Of a DNA stretch of 64,000 nucleotides, positions 60,029 to 64,000 are shown one piece after another. The first letter of the stretch is position 1. Every line of letters begins with the position of its first letter. A model generated the notes under the pieces. It made no database searches. It was not told the origin of the DNA and was given only the letters and a program-made list of their open reading frames with translations. The DNA comes from Flavobacterium sp. JAS. Its GTDB lineage: Bacteria; Bacteroidota; Bacteroidia; Flavobacteriales; Flavobacteriaceae. The stretch covers positions 62,001 through 126,000 of the forward strand of contig NZ_JAJMOX010000012.1 in NCBI RefSeq assembly GCF_020991455.1. Reading direction: 5' to 3'. The position numbers and the translations under genes were made by a program.

Positions 60029-60349
60029 TCTTAAATTTTAATTATAAAAAATGTTAAAAAGCTCAAATATACGTCATCATTAAAAACAATCTGACGTTTT
60101 TCTACAATAAACACCAATATTCACCGCAAAAAAAGCAACAGAAATATAAGAAAAATTTCCCTTTTATTAAATAGCTTCAAAAAAACGTTGCCAAATTGTA
60201 AATTTTAAGTCCATTTTAACAAATAGATGCAAAACAGAGGGGGTTAAATTGAAAAATTAACAAAAATTAAACATTAGACTCTATTTTTTTTAGGGGTGTT
60301 GAATGATTTTATATTTTTATCAAAAATTTAAAACTAAATAACTATAACT
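60029..60349. other. Leader region of amt
   Basis: A 320-base AT-rich gap. I see short A- and T-runs and GGGGGTTAAA at 60239-60248, but no clear TAnnTTTG element, no sigma-54 type GG-N10-GC pair that I trust and no dispersed repeat. It probably holds the amt promoter; the exact site is not visible to me. Confidence 0.45.
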
Positions 60350-61666
60350 ATGCGAAAAATTATTTTAAGTGTGATTCTTATCACTATTTTGGTACTGACC
60401 TTTGTATCAAACTTCATTTTATCAGACAATCCAATTCCAGCAGAAGCTGTAAAGTTTGATACAGGAGACACAGCTTGGATGATCGTAGCAACTGCATTTG
60501 TATTGCTTATGACGCCAGGACTAGGTTTTTTCTATGGAGGAATGGTTGGTAAGAAAAACGTTATCAGTACAATGCTACAAAGTTTTATGGCAATGGTAAT
60601 TGTTACTATTTTATGGGTTATTGTTGCTTTCGGATTAGCATTTGGCCCTACTATTGGCGGAATCATTGGAAATCCACTTCCAAACTTATTCTTCCAAGGT
60701 GTTGGTACTAGTACTGCATGGAGTCTTGCCCCTACAATTCCTTTTATGTTATTCGCATTATTTCAAGCAAAATTTGCCATCATTACTCCTGCATTAATTA
60801 CAGGTGCTTTTGCAGAACGTATTCGTTTCTGGGCCTATTTATTATTTATGGTTTTATTCATCATATTCATATATTCACCTTTAGCACACATGACATGGCA
60901 TCCTGATGGAGTTTTCTTTAAAATGGGAGTTTTAGATTTCGCCGGAGGAACTGTAGTACACATGAGTGCTGGTTGGGCTGCATTAGCCGGAGCGATCTTC
61001 TTAGGAAAAAGAAAAGTTCAAAAAGTTAATCCTGCAAGAATCACCTATGTATTATTAGGAACAGGTTTATTATGGTTTGGATGGTTTGGTTTCAACGCAG
61101 GTTCTGCATTAGGATCAAACGGTTTGGCTGTACAAGCTTTAGGAACTACAACTGTTGCTGCCGCTGCCGCTGCTATGGCATGGGTTTTCCTTGATAAAAT
61201 CATCGGACATAAATTATCTGCACTTGGTGCATGTATTGGAGCTGTGGTAGGTCTTGTTGCTATTACGCCTGCCGCAGGTTTCGTAAGTATTCCACACGCA
61301 ATTTTCATCGGAGCTTTTGCTGCAATTGTAAGTAACCTTGTAGTAAGCAAATTCCCTAAAGGAAAAATTGATGATGCTCTGGATGTTTTTGCTTGTCACG
61401 GTGTTGGTGGTATGGTAGGAATGTTACTAACTGGTGTTTTTGCTTCAAAAGCTATTAACCCAGTAGTTGGAGATAATCAAGGTTTGATTTTCGGAACTCC
61501 AACTTTGTTCATCAACCAATTAATCGCTTTAGTAGCTGTATCAATCTTCGCTTTTGTAGGTTCTTATATTTTGTTCTTTGTTGTAAATAAAATTACTCCT
61601 CTAAGAGTTACTGAAGAAAAAGAAGAATTAGGATTAGATATTTCTCAACACGGAGAATTCTTATAA
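60350..61666 (+). CDS. amt: Ammonium transporter
   Basis: A 438-residue Amt/MEP/Rh channel with about eleven transmembrane helices after an N-terminal leader helix (IILSVILITILVLTFVSNF). Signature segments: DTAWMIVATAFVLLMTPGLGFFYGGMV, GGTVVHMSAGWAALAGAI with the first pore His, and VFACHGVGGMVGMLLTGVF with the second. No glnK-like gene follows. Imports ammonium for assimilation by glutamine synthetase and the GltBD system encoded in this window. Confidence 0.96.
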   Translation: MRKIILSVILITILVLTFVSNFILSDNPIPAEAVKFDTGDTAWMIVATAFVLLMTPGLGFFYGGMVGKKNVISTMLQSFMAMVIVTILWVIVAFGLAFGPTIGGIIGNPLPNLFFQGVGTSTAWSLAPTIPFMLFALFQAKFAIITPALITGAFAERIRFWAYLLFMVLFIIFIYSPLAHMTWHPDGVFFKMGVLDFAGGTVVHMSAGWAALAGAIFLGKRKVQKVNPARITYVLLGTGLLWFGWFGFNAGSALGSNGLAVQALGTTTVAAAAAAMAWVFLDKIIGHKLSALGACIGAVVGLVAITPAAGFVSIPHAIFIGAFAAIVSNLVVSKFPKGKIDDALDVFACHGVGGMVGMLLTGVFASKAINPVVGDNQGLIFGTPTLFINQLIALVAVSIFAFVGSYILFFVVNKITPLRVTEEKEELGLDISQHGEFL

Positions 61667-61706
61667 GAAATTAATATACGCCCCCTTTTCCCCTAAATTA
61701 AAAAAT

Positions 61707-61736
61707 CCCTCTAAGCTTAAACTTAGAGGGGTTTTT
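61707..61736 (+). terminator. Intrinsic terminator of amt
   Basis: CCCTCTAAG (61707-61715) pairs with CTTAGAGGG (61722-61730), then GTTTTT. Confidence 0.88.
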
Positions 61737-61844
61737 GTTTGAATTAATTTCAACCTTTAATTATATTTTAGATTTCTACTCTCTATATAGTCTATTGTCT
61801 ATATTCTATTTCATTGAGTCTTGCTTCTTTCTTCTCCTAAACGA

Positions 61845-63917
61845 CTATTTAAAATTACCAATTCCTTCTTTCAGCCAATGCAAATATTCATCAGCGCTAA
61901 CATAACTAATAGTAGGTTTTGAACTGTTTAAATTCTTTCCTTCCAGATCCGTTATAATATATAATGGTTGCGTATTTGTTTTATATTTAGAGATCATAAA
62001 ATCTGTCCATTTATCGCCAACAGTAATAATTTTATCTCCTGATTTAGTTACAAATTGCTCTTCTACAGGCAACTCACGTTTATCATCAACATAAAGAGAA
62101 ATCAAAACAACCTCATTCTTTAAGATTGGTAAAATCGTTGGTTCAGACCAAACGTTGTTTTCCATTTTTCTACAGTTTACACAAGCATATCCTGTAAAAT
62201 CAAGCATAATTGGTTTGTTGATTGATTTTGCATACGCTAATCCATCTTCGTAATCATGAAAAACCATGATACCATGCGGGCCTAATTCTGCTCCGTCAGG
62301 CAAACCTTTTATAGACTCGGCACTAACATTTGAATTTGCAGAACCTCCTACTCCAAAAGGACTTTCGCTATATTGCGGCGGTGGCGGGAATGCGCTGATT
62401 AATTTCAATGGTGCTCCCCAAAGTCCAGGAATTAAATATACTGTAAACACAAGCGTAAGCAATCCTAAATACAATCTACCCACAGAAATATGGTGTAACG
62501 GACTATCGTGTGGCAATGTAATTTTTCCAAATAAATACAACGTTAAAGCTGCAAAAATTGCGATCCAAATTGCAATGAAAACTTCTCTTTCTAAAAAGTG
62601 CAATTGAAGTACTAAATCGGCATTTGATAAAAATTTGAATGCTAAAGCTAATTCTAAGAATCCTAAAACAACTTTTACCGTGTTCAACCATCCGCCAGAT
62701 TTTGGTAATGAATTTAACCAGCCTGGGAACATTGCAAACAACATAAATGGTAAAGCTAATGCCAAAGAGAATCCTAACATTCCGATAATCGGGGCAATTC
62801 CTCCATTTGAAGCTGCTTCAACTAATAAAGTTCCAACAATTGGTCCAGTACAAGAGAATGATACAATTGCCAAGGCCAAGGCCATAAACAATATTCCGAT
62901 AATTCCGCCTCTGTCTGCTTGCTGATCTGCTTTATTAGCCCATGAATTTGGCAGCATAATTTCGAAAGCTCCCAAAAATGAAGTAGCAAAAATGATCAAT
63001 ATCACGAAGAAGATTAAATTAAACCAAACATCAGTAGACAATGCATTTAATGCGTCTGCTCCAAATACTTTAGTTACAATTAAACCTAAAATAACATAAA
63101 TAGCGATAATTGAAAAACCGTAAAAAATAGCATTTCTAATTCCTTTTGCTCTGCTTTTACTTTGTTTAGTAAAGAAACTTACCGTCATTGGGATCATTGG
63201 GAAAACACAAGGTGTCAACAATGCCGCAAATCCTGAAATAAACGCTACAAAAAAGATAGACCATAAACTTCTTGTTGGAGTTGGTGCAGGAATTTCTTCC
63301 TGAGCCGAAATTCCTGCCGGAGCTGTATGTACCTCAGCTTTAGTAGTATCTACAGCAGCTGATTTTGCAACAGTATCAACTGCTAAGCCTTCTACCTTAG
63401 TTTCATCTTTTTTTGATTCTGTAACACTTGCAATCGCATCCATTTTAAATGTTGATGGAATTGCTATTGAGAATTTTTTATTCGAATTGATACAAACTTC
63501 TTTACAAACCTGAAAATCAAAATCAACATCAACCGTTTTTAAATTTGGGTTTATAATCTTGATTTCTTGTTCTATATGTGCTTTACCTTCAAAGAAAGTT
63601 TCGTTTACACCAAAAACGTCATTAAAAGCCGTTCTTGTTTTTCCTTCTTTGGCTTTGCCAACAAGTTCAAAATTTCCTTTTTGATTTTTAAATGTAATTT
63701 CTAATGCAAGCGGTCCGCCATCCGGTGTAAACTGCGAATACATGTGCCAGTCTTTTTCAATCGTTCCATCAAAAATCAAAACAGCGTTGTTTCCTGATTT
63801 CTTTTCAATTTTAGAAGTCCATTTTACCGGTTCAAGAATTTGTGCATTCCCTTTTGCAAAAGCAAATATGAAAAACAGCAAAAACACAATGGTTTTATTC
63901 CAGATACTTTTCGACAT
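61845..63917 (-). CDS. dsbD: Thiol:disulfide interchange protein DsbD
   Basis: A 690-residue protein, starting at the ATG at 63917 (MSKSIWNKTIVFLLFFIFAF gives a normal signal peptide; ATG 63947 is also in frame). Order: signal; periplasmic N-domain with a Cys pair in CKEVCINSNKKF; eight-helix CcdA-like membrane domain with Cys in LTPCVFPMIPMTVSFF and FSCTGPIVG; C-terminal thioredoxin domain with CVNC in GYACVNCRKME. It moves electrons from cytosolic thioredoxin to periplasmic proteins. Complete within the window. Confidence 0.95.
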   Translation of the reverse strand: MSKSIWNKTIVFLLFFIFAFAKGNAQILEPVKWTSKIEKKSGNNAVLIFDGTIEKDWHMYSQFTPDGGPLALEITFKNQKGNFELVGKAKEGKTRTAFNDVFGVNETFFEGKAHIEQEIKIINPNLKTVDVDFDFQVCKEVCINSNKKFSIAIPSTFKMDAIASVTESKKDETKVEGLAVDTVAKSAAVDTTKAEVHTAPAGISAQEEIPAPTPTRSLWSIFFVAFISGFAALLTPCVFPMIPMTVSFFTKQSKSRAKGIRNAIFYGFSIIAIYVILGLIVTKVFGADALNALSTDVWFNLIFFVILIIFATSFLGAFEIMLPNSWANKADQQADRGGIIGILFMALALAIVSFSCTGPIVGTLLVEAASNGGIAPIIGMLGFSLALALPFMLFAMFPGWLNSLPKSGGWLNTVKVVLGFLELALAFKFLSNADLVLQLHFLEREVFIAIWIAIFAALTLYLFGKITLPHDSPLHHISVGRLYLGLLTLVFTVYLIPGLWGAPLKLISAFPPPPQYSESPFGVGGSANSNVSAESIKGLPDGAELGPHGIMVFHDYEDGLAYAKSINKPIMLDFTGYACVNCRKMENNVWSEPTILPILKNEVVLISLYVDDKRELPVEEQFVTKSGDKIITVGDKWTDFMISKYKTNTQPLYIITDLEGKNLNSSKPTISYVSADEYLHWLKEGIGNFK

Positions 63918-64000
63918 TATCGTTTGATGGTATTGATTAAAGTTCATTATTGTAATTCTATTTTAAGTATTTTATTTGTGGTATTTTCAATTTTAAAGCG

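Noticed and set aside
60029..60349. Sigma-54 promoter upstream of amt
   Set aside because: I could not find a convincing GG/GC -24/-12 pair; the G-run alone is insufficient.
1..64000. tRNA, rRNA or tmRNA genes
   Set aside because: No cloverleaf-compatible CCA-ending or TTCGA-loop segments and no rRNA-like blocks were noticed in the gaps.

Overview
The window reads as chromosomal DNA of a Flavobacterium-like member of the Bacteroidota. It is AT-rich throughout. Genes are preceded by the Bacteroidota -7 element (TAnnTTTG) rather than E. coli-type promoters, and Shine-Dalgarno sites are weak or absent. The gene families fit this group: a TonB-dependent receptor with a DUF4249 lipoprotein, LytTR/LytS signalling, monomeric isocitrate dehydrogenase, archaemetzincin, DUF1456 and GyrI-like proteins. 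I saw no rRNA, tRNA, CRISPR array, prophage or complete insertion sequence.

Layout. 0-7 kb: end of a thioredoxin-like gene, a possible small leader ORF with alternative hairpins, a GreA/GreB-type factor, then a minus-strand block (cytochrome c lipoprotein, cyclophilin-FKBP fusion, MFS carrier, cupin, Tat-exported sugar isomerase-like protein, FMN reductase, archaemetzincin, small lipoprotein). 7-25 kb: trmD, an AraC/GyrI regulator, an agmatine deiminase-like lipoprotein, rplS, icd, a TonB receptor/DUF4249 pair, thiamine pyrophosphokinase, rlmF, an antitoxin with a frameshifted toxin, and uvrB. 25-33 kb: esterase, dipeptide epimerase with a KBL-like aminotransferase, DUF1456, a LytTR/LytS system and sucC. 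33-42.5 kb: the nitrogen and amino-acid block gltB-gltD-lysA and an aldo/keto reductase. 42.5-52 kb is the accessory part: duplicated lysA tail, tandem repeats, a GIY-YIG gene between perfect inverted repeats, a run of small unknown proteins, and an XRE-pentapeptide regulator with a repeat-rich upstream region. 52-64 kb: an ArsR/SRPBCC cassette with a clear operator, small enzymes, the YifB ATPase, an amino-acid racemase, amt and dsbD.

Functionally, icd and sucC belong to the TCA cycle. icd supplies 2-oxoglutarate, amt imports ammonium and gltBD makes glutamate; lysA gives lysine, and the epimerase/aminotransferase pair may handle cell-wall peptides.

The most striking non-gene structure is the density of dispersed intergenic repeats. 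Several unrelated palindrome families recur, some nested in each other, and one family brackets the GIY-YIG gene, an arrangement resembling REP/REPIN elements with their RAYT gene. That locus (about 42.6-43.6 kb) is the best candidate for an undescribed system.
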